A stretch of DNA of 41,942 nt from JANLSE01 sp038214135. GTDB lineage: Bacteria > Chloroflexota > Chloroflexia > Chloroflexales > Roseiflexaceae. Below, piece after piece: positions 17,375 to 25,729 of this stretch. The notes under the pieces were generated by a model. That model saw nothing but the letters and a program-made list of their open reading frames with translations. It was not told the origin of the DNA and did not search any database. The stretch lies in NCBI GenBank assembly GCA_038214135.1, contig JBBQSD010000045.1:1-41942 (forward strand). The letters run 5' to 3'. The position numbers and the translations under genes are program-made. Numbering within the stretch: position 1 is the first letter of the stretch; the number at the start of each line of letters is the position of its first letter.

Positions 17375-17403
17375 TTGCGCGCTATTACCACCTATGCTAT
17401 ACT
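17375..17403 (+). promoter_or_regulatory. Upstream promoter candidate P1 of the atp region
   Basis: TTGCGC (17375-17380) and TATACT (17398-17403) are separated by 17 bases. Transcripts would begin near 17410 and meet the hairpin and T run at 17455-17486 before reaching P2 and atpB. Confidence 0.55.
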
Positions 17404-17454
17404 CGCGTTCCAAAGGTGTAAAAGATGTGAACGGCGGCGTTCCTCTCTACACAT

Positions 17455-17486
17455 CAACCTCGTCCGTATCGGCAGGTTGAATTTTT
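17455..17486 (+). terminator. Terminator or attenuator in the atp leader
   Basis: CAACCT (17455-17460) pairs with AGGTTG (17474-17479), followed by AATTTTT. Just upstream, GATGTG can pair with CACATC (17424-17455) around an inner GAACG/CGTTC stem. Together they suggest either a small RNA of about 75 bases from P1 or an attenuated leader. Confidence 0.5.
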
Positions 17487-17559
17487 ATGCCTCCATTCAG
17501 ATAGTAATCAGAACGAGTATCAGGGCGACAATTAGAACGACAAATGCGGGCAACATGAT

Positions 17560-17589
17560 TTGACTCGCTTACACCATTTATGGTATACT
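17560..17589 (+). promoter_or_regulatory. Main atp operon promoter candidate P2
   Basis: TTGACT (17560-17565), 18 bases, then TATACT (17584-17589). This is one of the best sigma-70 matches in the window and lies 53 bases upstream of the atpB start. The rest of 17352-17642 shows no credible protein gene. Confidence 0.7.
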
Positions 17590-17642
17590 AGATTGTGAAA
17601 GAGTTCCCAATGTATGTACACAGGGAAGGGAGTTGAGACCGC

Positions 17643-18635
17643 ATGCGTAACCGGATACTAACTATACTCGGGGTTTTTGCTGTGGTCGGCTTAGTCTTGT
17701 ACCTGCTTGGTGTCAGGATGACCAAGGCCGATCTGCATATTTCGGCCGCCGCTGAACCACTATTTTGTCTCACTGGAACACTCAAGGGTGAGGCATGTTC
17801 GGGTGGTATTCCATTCACCAATTCGCTATTGATGACGATCCTGATCGACATCATCCTGGTGATTCTGGCGATTGTTGGTGTGGGCAAGATGAAGTTGGTT
17901 CCAACGGGCCTGCAGAATGTTATTGAGGTCGTCATTGAGACCTTATACAACTTTGCGAGGGGCATTGACCGGAAGAACGTCGGAAAGTTCTTCCCACTTC
18001 CGGCCACAATCTTTTGTTTCTTCCTGGTTGCGAACCTGCTTGCGCTTGTGCCTGGCATTGGCAGTATTGGGATCTGCCACACCGAGGAGAAAGCGCAGGC
18101 TTCACTCGTCTCAGTTGCAGGAACTGCAGCCGAGGGCATTCCGCCAAACCCCTTCTTTGCGAACTGGCCGGGTGCCTGTTATGGCGAGAACAAGCTCATC
18201 CCTTTGCTGCGTGCTCCTGCTGCGGATCTGAACGTCACACTCGCATTTGGGCTTGTTGCAGGCCTCATGATCGAGTTCTTCGGCTTCCAGGCGCTTGGAG
18301 TTGGCGGTTACCTGGGTAAGTTCTTTGTCAATCCCTTCAAGGAGGGCGCGCTGCAGACGCTTGTGGGCTTGCTTGAGCTAATTGGCGAGTTTACGCGCAT
18401 TATTGCATTCACCTTTCGTATTTTTGGCAATATCTTTGGTGGGGAAGTGGTGCTGGTGGTTATGGCGTTCCTGTTCCCATATCTTCTGCCGCTACCCTTC
18501 TATGGTCTTGAGGTTTTTGTTGCCTTCATCCAGGCAGTGATCTTCGCGGTGCTCACGCTGATCTTCTTTAGCCTAGCGATCACGGCGCATGGCGGGCATG
18601 ATCAGAGCCACGATGAGAAGGCTGGCGCGCACTAA
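17643..18635 (+). CDS. atpB: ATP synthase F0 subunit a
   Basis: Subunit a forms the proton half-channels of the membrane F0 motor. The 330-residue protein has the conserved C-terminal block GEFTRIIAFTFRIFGNIFGG with the essential Arg259 (in FRIFGN) and AFIQAVIFAVLTLIFFSLAI as last helix. The start ATG follows GGGAAGGGAG. It carries a longer than usual insertion with Cys residues between helices (about 140-190, GICHTEEK to NWPGACYGENK), and a His/Asp-rich tail. It is the first gene of the atpBEFHAGDC operon; no atpI is seen before it. Confidence 0.96.
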   Translation: MRNRILTILGVFAVVGLVLYLLGVRMTKADLHISAAAEPLFCLTGTLKGEACSGGIPFTNSLLMTILIDIILVILAIVGVGKMKLVPTGLQNVIEVVIETLYNFARGIDRKNVGKFFPLPATIFCFFLVANLLALVPGIGSIGICHTEEKAQASLVSVAGTAAEGIPPNPFFANWPGACYGENKLIPLLRAPAADLNVTLAFGLVAGLMIEFFGFQALGVGGYLGKFFVNPFKEGALQTLVGLLELIGEFTRIIAFTFRIFGNIFGGEVVLVVMAFLFPYLLPLPFYGLEVFVAFIQAVIFAVLTLIFFSLAITAHGGHDQSHDEKAGAH

Positions 18636-18646
18636 TATGGAGCTCG

Positions 18647-18660
18647 CGGGCGCTGGCCCG
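18647..18660 (+). other. Intercistronic hairpin between atpB and atpE
   Basis: CGGGC-GCTG-GCCCG is a compact stem in the 97-base gap before atpE. It may adjust mRNA stability so that the many-copy subunit c is made in excess. That role is inferred from the general behaviour of atp operons. Confidence 0.4.
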
Positions 18661-18732
18661 AGTGCATAGCGATCCTATAGTATATACGTATGTTGGTGAC
18701 ACGAGTGACTGTTTTGAGGAGGAGCCACTATC

Positions 18733-18966
18733 ATGACCGACTCTGGCCTGCGACTGTTAGCTATGGCGCTTGCGATCGGCCTCGGCGCGATCGGACCAGG
18801 TGCTGGCATTGGAATCATCTTCAGCGGCGCGCTGCAGGCAATGGGCCGCAACCCCGAGGCTGAGGGCCTGGTGCGAACCTATATGTTCCTTGGCTTCGCG
18901 CTGACGGAGACGCTGTTCATCTTCGCCCTGGTGTTCGGCCTGCTGATCGGCTTTAACATTATCTAG
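18733..18966 (+). CDS. atpE: ATP synthase F0 subunit c
   Basis: This 77-residue hairpin protein builds the rotating c-ring. Helix 1 carries the Gly-rich run GLGAIGPGAGIG, the polar loop is GRNPE (39-42), and helix 2 has the ion-carrying Glu59 in FALTETLFIFAL. The position that is Gln in sodium-type rings (GPGIGQG) is Ile here, which points to proton use. It has a very strong ribosome site (GAGGAGGAG), fitting the need for many copies per complex. Confidence 0.97.
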   Translation: MTDSGLRLLAMALAIGLGAIGPGAGIGIIFSGALQAMGRNPEAEGLVRTYMFLGFALTETLFIFALVFGLLIGFNII

Positions 18967-19003
18967 CATCGCTGGCGGCCGCCTGCGGACGAGGAGAACA
19001 GCA

Positions 19004-19495
19004 GTGGAAAAACTTGGTATTAATTGGCCGCTTCTGATCGCGCAGATCGCAAACGTTGCGCTGCTGGTATGGTTGCTCTCGACGTTTTTGTTCAAGCCGG
19101 TGCTGAACATGCTGAATGAGCGCACAAAGCGTATTCAGGATGGCCTCGGCGACTCGGATAAGATCAAGGAACAACTCGCCAGCGCAAAGCGTGATTACGA
19201 CGCCGAAATCGTCAAGGCTCGCCAGGAGGCAGCCGGAATCGTTGTGCAGGCGCAGGAACGTGCCCGCGCACAGGAGCAGGAGATCATCGCTCAGGCTCGC
19301 ACTGAGGCGGATCGCATTCGCGTAGATGCACGCGAACAGGCTGGGCGTGAGCGCGAGCAGATGGTGAGCGATCTGAAGAATCAAGTCGCTGGCTTAGTCA
19401 CCCTGACTGCCACGAAGGTGCTTGGGGCTGAGCTACAAACGAACCACGATAAGCTGATTGAAGAATCACTTGCCAGCCTTGGCCGGCAAAACTAG
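19004..19495 (+). CDS. atpF: ATP synthase F0 subunit b
   Basis: The 163-residue peripheral stalk subunit has one N-terminal membrane helix (WPLLIAQIANVALLVWLLST) followed by a long charged coiled coil (about residues 35-140) that joins F0 to F1 through delta. It starts with GTG, preceded by GAGGAG at good distance. Length is normal for the family. Confidence 0.96.
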   Translation: MEKLGINWPLLIAQIANVALLVWLLSTFLFKPVLNMLNERTKRIQDGLGDSDKIKEQLASAKRDYDAEIVKARQEAAGIVVQAQERARAQEQEIIAQARTEADRIRVDAREQAGREREQMVSDLKNQVAGLVTLTATKVLGAELQTNHDKLIEESLASLGRQN

Positions 19496-19516
19496 TGGTG
19501 AATGAAGGGGAGCACC

Positions 19517-20011
19517 GTGAGTACGTCTGAAGCTCGGGAGGCGGCACGCGCACTCTATGACGCGCTGGTCGGCGGAGCGCTCCAGTCGCTCAAAGCGGCC
19601 GCCCCGCATCTACAGATCGCCAGTAGCGATGGCCCAGAGTTGCAAGCACAAATTGCGGCAGCTCTGCCAGCTGATGCACCGCCGATCATTGGTCGTTTCC
19701 TGGTTGGTCTTGCTGATGCTGGTGCGTTGACACAGCTACCGGCGGTTGTTCGTGAGTTTGAGCAGTATATTCAGGCGGGTGGCACGGCACAACTTCTTGG
19801 TGAGATCACGAGTGCCGTCGAACTCTCCAGCGAACAGCGCGACCATATCACGAACGATTTGCGTGGGCGCTATGGCGAGAACCTGCAGCTGACATTCCAG
19901 GTTGATGAGACGCTGATTGGCGGCCTGATCATTCGTGTCGGCGATCAGGTGCTCGATAATAGCTTGCGAACACGTTTGGGGGCAATCCAGCGCAATATGG
20001 CGGCCGGCTAG
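19517..20011 (+). CDS. atpH: ATP synthase F1 subunit delta
   Basis: The delta subunit ties the peripheral stalk to the top of F1. The 164-residue protein shows the family C-terminal pattern: AVELSSEQRDHITNDLRGRY, then VDETLIGGLIIRVGDQVLD and NSLRTRLGAI. The N-terminal half is divergent, as is usual, and a little short. I chose the GTG at 19517 because AAGGGGAG sits just before it; an ATG at 19502 in the same frame has a weaker site. It follows atpF by 21 bases. Confidence 0.93.
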   Translation: MSTSEAREAARALYDALVGGALQSLKAAAPHLQIASSDGPELQAQIAAALPADAPPIIGRFLVGLADAGALTQLPAVVREFEQYIQAGGTAQLLGEITSAVELSSEQRDHITNDLRGRYGENLQLTFQVDETLIGGLIIRVGDQVLDNSLRTRLGAIQRNMAAG

Positions 20012-20156
20012 GTCAAGCTTTCAGCTATGATCTGTCGGTTTTCAGCCGTTAATATATGATCATCAGACACGAATATCAGGTAGAGGTTCGGGAAACACAT
20101 GCGTGTTTACTGAATACCGAAGGCTGATGGCTGTTAGCTACATAGAGGTGCCAACT

Positions 20157-21725
20157 ATGGCCGTTGCTACTCAAGAATTATATGATCGCCTGTTCAAGAG
20201 CATTCAGGAAGGCGTTGATCTGCGACCGCGCCTGGTCAATGTCGGCACTGTTGTCACCGTTGGTGATGGCGTTGCACGTATCAATGGCCTTGAGCAGGCG
20301 GTTGCTGCGGAATTGCTCGAATTCCCACCAAAAGCTGGCCGAAGTGAATCGATCTTCGGGATTGCACTGAACCTGGAACGCGATATGGTTGGTGCAGTCA
20401 TCCTGGGCGATTATCTTGGAATCGAAGAGGGTGATCAGGTCAATGCGACCGGTCAGATTATTTCGGTTCCGGTTGGCCAGGAACTTGTTGGCCGGGTGGT
20501 GAACGCGCTTGGGCAACCAATCGATGGGCATGGGCCAATAATGACGACATCCCGCCGACCGATTGAGCGTATTGCTCCTGGTGTTATTACCCGTAAATCA
20601 GTTGATACTCCGGTGCAAACTGGTATCATCGCGATTGACGGTATGATCCCGATTGGACGCGGTCAGCGTGAGCTGATTATCGGCGACCGCCAGACGGGCA
20701 AGACGACTGTTGCAATCGATACGATCATCAGCCAAAAAGGCAAAGGGATGGTCTGTATCTATGTTGCCATTGGCCAGAAGCGCGCCCAGGTCGCCCAGAT
20801 CGTCAATTCGCTGGCGCAGTTCGGCGCGATGGAGTATACGATTGTTGTTGCCGCAACGGCTTCTGAGTCGGCTGCGCTGCAATGGATCGCTCCCTATGCC
20901 GGTTGTTCGATGGGCGAGGAAGTGATGGAAAATGGCGTCATGATCGATGGGCAGCTTGTCAAGGATGCCCTAATCGTCTATGACGACCTCTCCAAGCACG
21001 CAACTGCCTACCGCCAGGTTTCGCTACTGTTGCGCCGCCCTCCAGGCCGCGAGGCATATCCAGGCGATGTGTTCTATCTACATTCACGCCTGCTTGAGCG
21101 AGCGGCTCGCCTGAGTGAGGATTATGGCGGCGGTTCACTCACGGCATTGCCAATTATTGAGACACAGGCCAATGACGTTTCGGCCTATATTCCAACCAAC
21201 GTGATTTCGATCACCGATGGTCAGATCTACCTTGAAGGTGATCTGTTCAATGCTGGTATTCGCCCAGCGCTGAACGTTGGTGTCTCGGTTTCGCGTGTTG
21301 GTAGCGCTGCCCAAACCCGCGCCATTCGTTCGGTGGCCGATAAGCTAAAGCTCGACATGGCTCAGTTCCGCGCTCTAGCGGCGTTTGCCCAGTTTGCTTC
21401 CGAATTGGATGTCACAACCAAGGCGCAGCTTGATCGCGGACAGCGATTGCAGGAAGTGCTCAAGCAGCCCGCCTATTCGCCATTGCCGCTTGAGGAACAG
21501 GTAGCCATTCTGTTTGCTGCCAATAATGCCTACCTTGATGACGTGCCGGTCGAAAAAGTCGTTCTGTGGAAGACTGATTTCTTGCAGTATATGCAGACGG
21601 CCCATTCCGACCTGATGAAACTGATCTATGAGAATCGGCTGGATCGCAAGTTCCCGTCGCCAGAGATCAAGAGCCGGCTGGAGAACGCAATCAAGGAATT
21701 CAAGCAGACGAGTAGCTACGAGTAG
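20157..21725 (+). CDS. atpA: ATP synthase F1 subunit alpha
   Basis: The 522-residue non-catalytic nucleotide-binding subunit has the P-loop GDRQTGKT, the alpha signature around PAYSPLP and RPALNVGVSVSRVGSAAQ, and the conserved N-terminal VGTVVTVGDGVARINGL. The ATG at 20157 follows AGAGGT; the frame opens earlier (20103) but that part lacks family similarity. A 145-base gap after atpH and a 136-base gap with heptad repeats after it are unusually wide for an atp operon. Confidence 0.98.
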   Translation: MAVATQELYDRLFKSIQEGVDLRPRLVNVGTVVTVGDGVARINGLEQAVAAELLEFPPKAGRSESIFGIALNLERDMVGAVILGDYLGIEEGDQVNATGQIISVPVGQELVGRVVNALGQPIDGHGPIMTTSRRPIERIAPGVITRKSVDTPVQTGIIAIDGMIPIGRGQRELIIGDRQTGKTTVAIDTIISQKGKGMVCIYVAIGQKRAQVAQIVNSLAQFGAMEYTIVVAATASESAALQWIAPYAGCSMGEEVMENGVMIDGQLVKDALIVYDDLSKHATAYRQVSLLLRRPPGREAYPGDVFYLHSRLLERAARLSEDYGGGSLTALPIIETQANDVSAYIPTNVISITDGQIYLEGDLFNAGIRPALNVGVSVSRVGSAAQTRAIRSVADKLKLDMAQFRALAAFAQFASELDVTTKAQLDRGQRLQEVLKQPAYSPLPLEEQVAILFAANNAYLDDVPVEKVVLWKTDFLQYMQTAHSDLMKLIYENRLDRKFPSPEIKSRLENAIKEFKQTSSYE

Positions 21726-21733
21726 TACGTATT

Positions 21734-21853
21734 CAGGAGTCAGGAGTCAGGAGTCAGAATAGACAACACTGCATAACAAAAGCCATAGACGTAGCAAGTA
21801 ACCTTGTTATCAGTGCCTTCTTCTGGCTTCTGAATACTGAATTCTGAATTCTG
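21734..21853. repeat. Facing heptad (STRR-like) repeats between atpA and atpG
   Basis: Left: three tandem CAGGAGT units (21734-21754) followed by CAGAATA. Right: CTGAATA, CTGAATT, CTGAATT (21830-21850) followed by CTGG, the reverse-strand form of CAGAATT/CAGTATT. The two blocks face each other about 75 bases apart and could pair in the mRNA. The pattern resembles the 7-base short tandem repeats described in cyanobacteria. Confidence 0.75.
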
Positions 21854-21861
21854 GGGTTGAT

Positions 21862-22737
21862 ATGCCAAGCACACGCGAAATTCGCCGACGTATTCGTTCG
21901 GTCAAGAACCTCTCACAGATTACACGTGCAATGGAGATGGTATCGGCCTCCAAGATGCGCCGTGCACAGCGCAATGTGCTTGCGACGCGCCCATATTCTG
22001 ATCGCATGCTTGATTTGATGGGAGAACTGACCGCTCGGATTGTTGGGCCACGTACTGGAACGCTTCTGGAAGTGCGCCAGCCTATTCGAGCCGTTGGTAT
22101 TGTTGTCATCACTCCCGACCGTGGGCTGGCAGGGAGCCTTGTCTCGAATGTGCTGCGCCGCACTGGTCGCTTTATTCTTGAACAGCGCGAACAAGATCGC
22201 GGTGTCAAGGTCTTGACGATTGGCAAAAAAGGGCGCGATTTCCTGGTGCGAAATGGCCAGGCGCTGACTGCCGAGGTGACAAAGCTCGGCGATTACCCGA
22301 GCCTGGCGGATACACTTGGAATTGCGACAAACCTGATCAATGGCTTTCTTGATGGAAGCTATGATGAGGCCTATGTTGTGTATAGCCAGTTCATTAATAC
22401 GCTGACGCAGCGCCCTGTTGTGAAGCGGCTCATCCCTGTTGATCCGCCAACCGAGCCAGCTGAAAAGATGAACGACTATAACTATGAGCCTGATCAACAG
22501 GATGTGTTGCGCGAATTGCTGCCACGCTTCGTTGAGGTTCAGCTGTATCAAGCTGTGCTTGAGTCGATTGCGAGCGAGCATAGTGCACGCATGGTTGCTA
22601 TGCGCAACGCAACCGATAATGCCAAAGAACTCGGGCGCGAACTAACCCTGACATATAATAAAACACGCCAGTCCAACATCACCAAGGAGGTCACCGAGAT
22701 CGCCTCTGGTGCAGCGGCGCTGGAAGAAATGAGGTGA
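21862..22737 (+). CDS. atpG: ATP synthase F1 subunit gamma
   Basis: The 291-residue central rotor shaft has the N-terminal REIRRRIRSVKNLSQITRAM and MVSASKMRRAQ helix and the conserved C-terminal SEHSARMVAMRNATDNAKEL, with TYNKTRQSNITKEVTEI at the end. It begins at an ATG after GGGG. Its TGA lies within the GAGGTGACAG that serves as ribosome site for atpD, so the two are probably coupled. Confidence 0.97.
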   Translation: MPSTREIRRRIRSVKNLSQITRAMEMVSASKMRRAQRNVLATRPYSDRMLDLMGELTARIVGPRTGTLLEVRQPIRAVGIVVITPDRGLAGSLVSNVLRRTGRFILEQREQDRGVKVLTIGKKGRDFLVRNGQALTAEVTKLGDYPSLADTLGIATNLINGFLDGSYDEAYVVYSQFINTLTQRPVVKRLIPVDPPTEPAEKMNDYNYEPDQQDVLRELLPRFVEVQLYQAVLESIASEHSARMVAMRNATDNAKELGRELTLTYNKTRQSNITKEVTEIASGAAALEEMR

Positions 22738-22742
22738 CAGAC

Positions 22743-24158
22743 ATGGCCGGAGCCACAGGAGAGATCACCGATATCATTGGTGTTGTGCTGAACGCAAAGT
22801 TCCCCGAGCATGGAACACCAGCTCTGTACAATGCAATCGAGGTTGCACTTGATGGAGGCGGTCGCTTGATTGCCGAAGTTCAGCAGCATCTTGGTGATGG
22901 TCGGGTCAAGGCTGTTGCGATGAGCACCACCGATGGTATGCGCCGTGGGATGAAGGCCATTGATACTGGTAGCGCAATTTCGGTACCAGTAGGCCCAGGA
23001 ACGCTTGGCCGCGTGTTTAATGTACTCGGCGAACCAATCGATAATGATACGCCAGTAGATGCGGCTGAGTATCGGCCGATTCATCAGGCACCGCCCTCAT
23101 TTGAGGATCAGTCGACACAGGCCCAGATCTTTGAGACGGGTATTAAGGTGATTGATCTGATTGCACCATTTACCCGTGGTGGCAAGACGGGTATCTTTGG
23201 TGGTGCTGGCGTGGGCAAGACGGTCGTTATTCAGGAATTGATCGCCAATGTCGCCAAGGAACAATCGGGCTATTCCGTCTTTGCTGGCGTTGGTGAGCGC
23301 TCACGTGAGGGCAACGATCTCATTCACGAAATGCAGGAAGCACGGATCGATGAGAACACGACCGTGTTCGACAAGACCGTGATGGTCTTTGGGCAGATGA
23401 ATGAGCCGCCTGGGGCACGCTTGCGGGTGGCACTCACAGCTATGACCATGGCAGAGTATTTCCGCGATGAAGGCCGTGATGTGCTGCTATTCGTTGATAA
23501 TATCTTCCGCTTCGTCCAGGCTGGCTCGGAAGTTTCGGCATTACTTGGCCGTATGCCATCGCAAGTAGGTTATCAGCCAACACTCGGCACAGAAATGGGT
23601 GAGCTGCAAGAGCGGATCACGACCACTCGGCGTGGTTCGATCACCTCAATGCAGGCCGTGTATGTGCCAGCCGATGACCTGACCGACCCGGCTCCGGCGA
23701 CGACGTTTGCACACCTGGATGCGACGATTACGCTCGAGCGAAGCATCGCTGCTCGGGCAATCTTCCCGGCCGTTGATCCATTGGCATCGACCAGCCGTAT
23801 TCTGGATCCGAATATTGTTGGTGCTGATCACTATCGTATTGCGCGCGAAGTGCAGCGTATCTTGCAGCGCTACAAAGATCTGCAAGATCTGATCGCCATT
23901 CTTGGTGTTGAAGAGCTTTCCGACGATGATAAGTTGACCGTCTCTCGTGCGCGCAAGATTGAATTGTTCTTCTCGCAGCCGTTCAACGTTGCACAGCAGT
24001 TCACAGGTCGGCCAGGCAAGTATGTTCCAATTGCCGAAACGGTGAAGAGCTTCGCACGGGTTCTGGCTGGTGAGGGCGATAATATCCCTGAGCAACTCTT
24101 CTATATGCAGGGCGGCTTCGATGATGTGCTGCGGGCGTTCGAGGCAACTCGTAAGTAA
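22743..24158 (+). CDS. atpD: ATP synthase F1 subunit beta (catalytic)
   Basis: The 471-residue catalytic subunit has the P-loop GGAGVGKT, the catalytic Glu region GVGERSREGNDL, and the beta signature ALLGRMPSQVGYQPTL with PADDLTDPAPATTFAHLD. I chose the ATG at 22743 with GAGGTGA upstream; a GTG nine bases earlier overlaps the atpG stop and is an alternative. Confidence 0.98.
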   Translation: MAGATGEITDIIGVVLNAKFPEHGTPALYNAIEVALDGGGRLIAEVQQHLGDGRVKAVAMSTTDGMRRGMKAIDTGSAISVPVGPGTLGRVFNVLGEPIDNDTPVDAAEYRPIHQAPPSFEDQSTQAQIFETGIKVIDLIAPFTRGGKTGIFGGAGVGKTVVIQELIANVAKEQSGYSVFAGVGERSREGNDLIHEMQEARIDENTTVFDKTVMVFGQMNEPPGARLRVALTAMTMAEYFRDEGRDVLLFVDNIFRFVQAGSEVSALLGRMPSQVGYQPTLGTEMGELQERITTTRRGSITSMQAVYVPADDLTDPAPATTFAHLDATITLERSIAARAIFPAVDPLASTSRILDPNIVGADHYRIAREVQRILQRYKDLQDLIAILGVEELSDDDKLTVSRARKIELFFSQPFNVAQQFTGRPGKYVPIAETVKSFARVLAGEGDNIPEQLFYMQGGFDDVLRAFEATRK

Positions 24159-24171
24159 CTAGGTGGTATCT

Positions 24172-24588
24172 ATGCCTATTCATCTCGAAATCATCACTGC
24201 TGAACGTGTTGTGTTCTCTGATGATGTCGATCAGATCAATGCACCAACCAAGGATGGCCGCATCGGTATTCTGCCACGGCATATGCCGCTACTGACCATC
24301 CTTGACGTGGGTGAACTTGATATTATCAAGAATGGTGAGACGACACCATTTGCCGTTACCGGCGGTTTCCTGGAAGTCCTGCCAAACCGCGTAACAATCC
24401 TGGCCGACTCAGCTGATCGGGCAGACGAGATTGATGAAGCTCGTGCGGAAGCAGCTCGCAAGCGTGCAGAAGAACTCCTGAGTGGGCAGCAGAGTGATCG
24501 CGATATCAAGATCGCCGAAGCTGAACTTCGCAAGGCGCTTGTGCAGCTGAAGGTTGCTGGTATTCAACGGCTCAGAAAACCGCGCTAG
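24172..24588 (+). CDS. atpC: ATP synthase F1 subunit epsilon
   Basis: The 138-residue subunit has the beta-sandwich segment (LEIITAERVVFSDDVDQINA, IGILPRHMPLL) and the C-terminal two-helix inhibitory domain (DEARAEAARKRAEELLSGQQ). It is the last gene of the operon. AGGTGG precedes the ATG at 24172; an in-frame GTG nine bases earlier lies inside that ribosome site. Confidence 0.96.
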   Translation: MPIHLEIITAERVVFSDDVDQINAPTKDGRIGILPRHMPLLTILDVGELDIIKNGETTPFAVTGGFLEVLPNRVTILADSADRADEIDEARAEAARKRAEELLSGQQSDRDIKIAEAELRKALVQLKVAGIQRLRKPR

Positions 24589-24608
24589 ACGGGCAATGAA
24601 TGCCGCGT

Positions 24609-24684
24609 GACGAGTGACACGCACAGGATCCAGTGATCGGTTAGAATGAAACCGATGAATGGCACCTGTCGGTTGTTACTCGTC
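24609..24684. repeat. Nested inverted repeats between atpC and mreB
   Basis: An outer stem GACGAGTGAC (24609-24618) pairs with GTTACTCGTC (24675-24684), one G-U. It encloses a perfect inner stem ATCGGTT / AACCGAT (24636-24642 with 24650-24656). It could act as end-of-operon RNA structure or repeat debris; there is no T run. Confidence 0.6.
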
Positions 24685-24713
24685 ATTCAGCATGTGGTAT
24701 TGGAATAAAGGCT

Positions 24714-25724
24714 ATGGCTCGCAAAATTGGAATCGACCTCGGCACCGCGAATGTGCTCGTGTATGTCAAAGGTCGTGGAATTGTGCTCTCGGAGCCATCG
24801 GTTGTCGCGCTCTCAACGAAAGACAATCGAATCAAGGCGGTTGGTGCGGATGCGCTGGCAATGCTGGGCCGCGAACCAGAGAGTATTGAAGTCGTCCGGC
24901 CACTGCGCAATGGTGTGATCGCCGATTATGATATTACCCAGGCGATGCTCAAATATTTTATTGAAAAGGCCAATGGCCGCTTCAGCATGAGCAAACCAGA
25001 TGTGATGATCTGTATTCCAGCTGGCGTGACGACGGTCGAGATGCGGGCGGTGAAGCGTGCAGCCGAGGATGCTGGTGCTCGAATAGCCTACCTCATCCGT
25101 GAACCACTCGCCGCTGCAATTGGCGCAAATATCCCGGTTGCGCAACCATCTGGCAATCTGATTATTGATATTGGTGGCGGAACGACCGAAGTGGCTGTCA
25201 TTTCGCTGAATGATATTGTCGTCAGTACTTCCGTGCGAGTTGGTGGCAACCGATTCGATGAAGCTATCGCGGCCTATGTGAAGCGCAAATATAATGTGCT
25301 GATCGGCGAGCGAACGGCTGAGAGTATCAAGATTGAGATCGGTTCAGCGCTGCCACTTGATCGCCCACTGACGATGCAGGTTCGCGGGCGTGACCAGGTT
25401 GCGGGGTTGCCACGCACAATCGAGATCAATTCGAACGAAATCACCGAGGCCATTCAGGAAACGCTCGATGCTGTTGTGAATGCGACCCGTGCGGTTCTGG
25501 CCGAAACACCACCAGAGTTGTCTTCCGATATTATCGATAAGGGCATGGTGATGACGGGTGGTGGCTCGATGCTGCGGCGCATTAACGATCTGCTGACTGA
25601 TGTTACTGGTGTGCCATGCTATGTTGCCGATCAGCCAGCCAATTGTGTTGCGATTGGAACCGGCCTGGCGCTTGAGTATATCGATATCCTGCGGGATAGC
25701 CTTTCGGGTGATGAGTTAAACTAG
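24714..25724 (+). CDS. mreB: Rod-shape protein MreB (actin-like)
   Basis: The 336-residue actin-fold ATPase polymerises under the inner membrane and guides cell-wall synthesis. Phosphate and ATP motifs are clear: IGIDLGTANVLVYVKGRGIV, IIDIGGGTTEVAVISL and VMTGGGSMLRRINDLL, with PAGVTTVEMRAVKRAAEDAG. AAAGG precedes the ATG. mreC and mreD do not follow, which suggests the Mbl/MreBH-like solitary form or dispersed mre genes. It lies 125 bases after atpC. Confidence 0.96.
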   Translation: MARKIGIDLGTANVLVYVKGRGIVLSEPSVVALSTKDNRIKAVGADALAMLGREPESIEVVRPLRNGVIADYDITQAMLKYFIEKANGRFSMSKPDVMICIPAGVTTVEMRAVKRAAEDAGARIAYLIREPLAAAIGANIPVAQPSGNLIIDIGGGTTEVAVISLNDIVVSTSVRVGGNRFDEAIAAYVKRKYNVLIGERTAESIKIEIGSALPLDRPLTMQVRGRDQVAGLPRTIEINSNEITEAIQETLDAVVNATRAVLAETPPELSSDIIDKGMVMTGGGSMLRRINDLLTDVTGVPCYVADQPANCVAIGTGLALEYIDILRDSLSGDELN

Positions 25725-25729
25725 CCCTC

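Noticed and set aside
17357..17563. 68-residue plus-strand ORF before atpB
   Set aside because: It overlaps promoter P1 and the attenuator hairpin, and shows no family or coding signal.
18733..18966. Sodium-type c-ring
   Set aside because: The Gln of the sodium signature in helix 1 is Ile here, so proton coupling is more likely.
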